12,196 nucleotides of DNA from JAVBKE01 sp031554215 (GTDB lineage Bacteria > Bacillota > Bacilli > JARBTR01), in assembly GCA_031554215.1 (NCBI GenBank), contig JAVBKF010000242.1, forward strand, positions 1 through 12,196, in the 5' to 3' direction. The position numbers and the translations under genes were made by a program. The notes beneath the pieces were generated by a model. It saw only the letters and a program-made list of their open reading frames with translations, was not told where the DNA came from and made no database searches. How positions within the stretch are numbered: position 1 is the first letter of the stretch; each line of letters opens with the position of its first letter. Positions 12,183 through 12,196 of this stretch are shown here, in pieces.

Positions 12183-12196
12183 GGGGTTTGTGGTCA

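Noticed and set aside
1..12196. CRISPR array, insertion sequence or restriction/defence genes
   Set aside because: No regularly spaced repeats, transposase or recognised defence gene was seen on either strand.

Overview
The window looks like chromosome from a low-GC Gram-positive bacterium of the Bacillales. The evidence is: sigma-A type promoters of the TTGACA/TATAAT class, strong AGGAGG-type ribosome sites, a tRNA-Glu of Bacillus type, an AroA with a chorismate-mutase front domain, an Fnr with its cysteine cluster at the C-terminus, and a metNIQ operon under an S-box (SAM-I) riboswitch. The genus cannot be fixed from the sequence.

Region 1, about 1-3030, is the right-hand end of an AT-rich prophage that continues off the left edge. 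Leftward early genes (a DUF771 protein, a coiled-coil protein and the start of a third gene) are transcribed away from a CI/LexA-like self-cleaving repressor and a tyrosine integrase, which read rightward. The 220-bp divergent control region carries three TTCCT-N4-AGGAA operators plus a degenerate fourth, laid over a strong leftward promoter and the repressor promoter. A 16-bp-stem terminator at 3032-3073 marks the return to host sequence.

Region 2, 3030-5640, is host sequence. It holds a leftward MOSC-domain gene with a short, closed, folded 5' leader RNA that I cannot assign to a family, a rightward Fnr-type oxygen regulator, and two convergent tRNA genes, Glu(TTC) and Arg(CCT).

Region 3, 5640-8030, holds leftward metabolic genes: aroA (DAHP synthase/chorismate mutase) with its own promoter, a trimeric-type purine nucleoside phosphorylase whose natural start appears to be lost to a +1 frameshift, and a possible 61-residue small membrane protein.

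Region 4, 8050-11025, is one complete leftward methionine uptake unit: promoter, S-box aptamer, leader terminator, metN (ATPase), metI (permease), metQ (lipoprotein) and a terminator. When SAM is high the aptamer forms, its 3' P1 strand is held, the terminator folds and uptake stops.

Region 5, 11025-12196, is accessory: a long non-coding stretch with a rightward gene remnant, then a leftward pair that looks like the C-terminal toxin domain of a polymorphic toxin followed by its immunity protein. The toxin gene reaches the right edge still open.

No unambiguous new system is visible. The most promising signals are the unassigned RNA leader of the MOSC gene, the altered iron-sulphur ligand set of the Fnr, the frameshifted nucleoside phosphorylase and the toxin/immunity tail.
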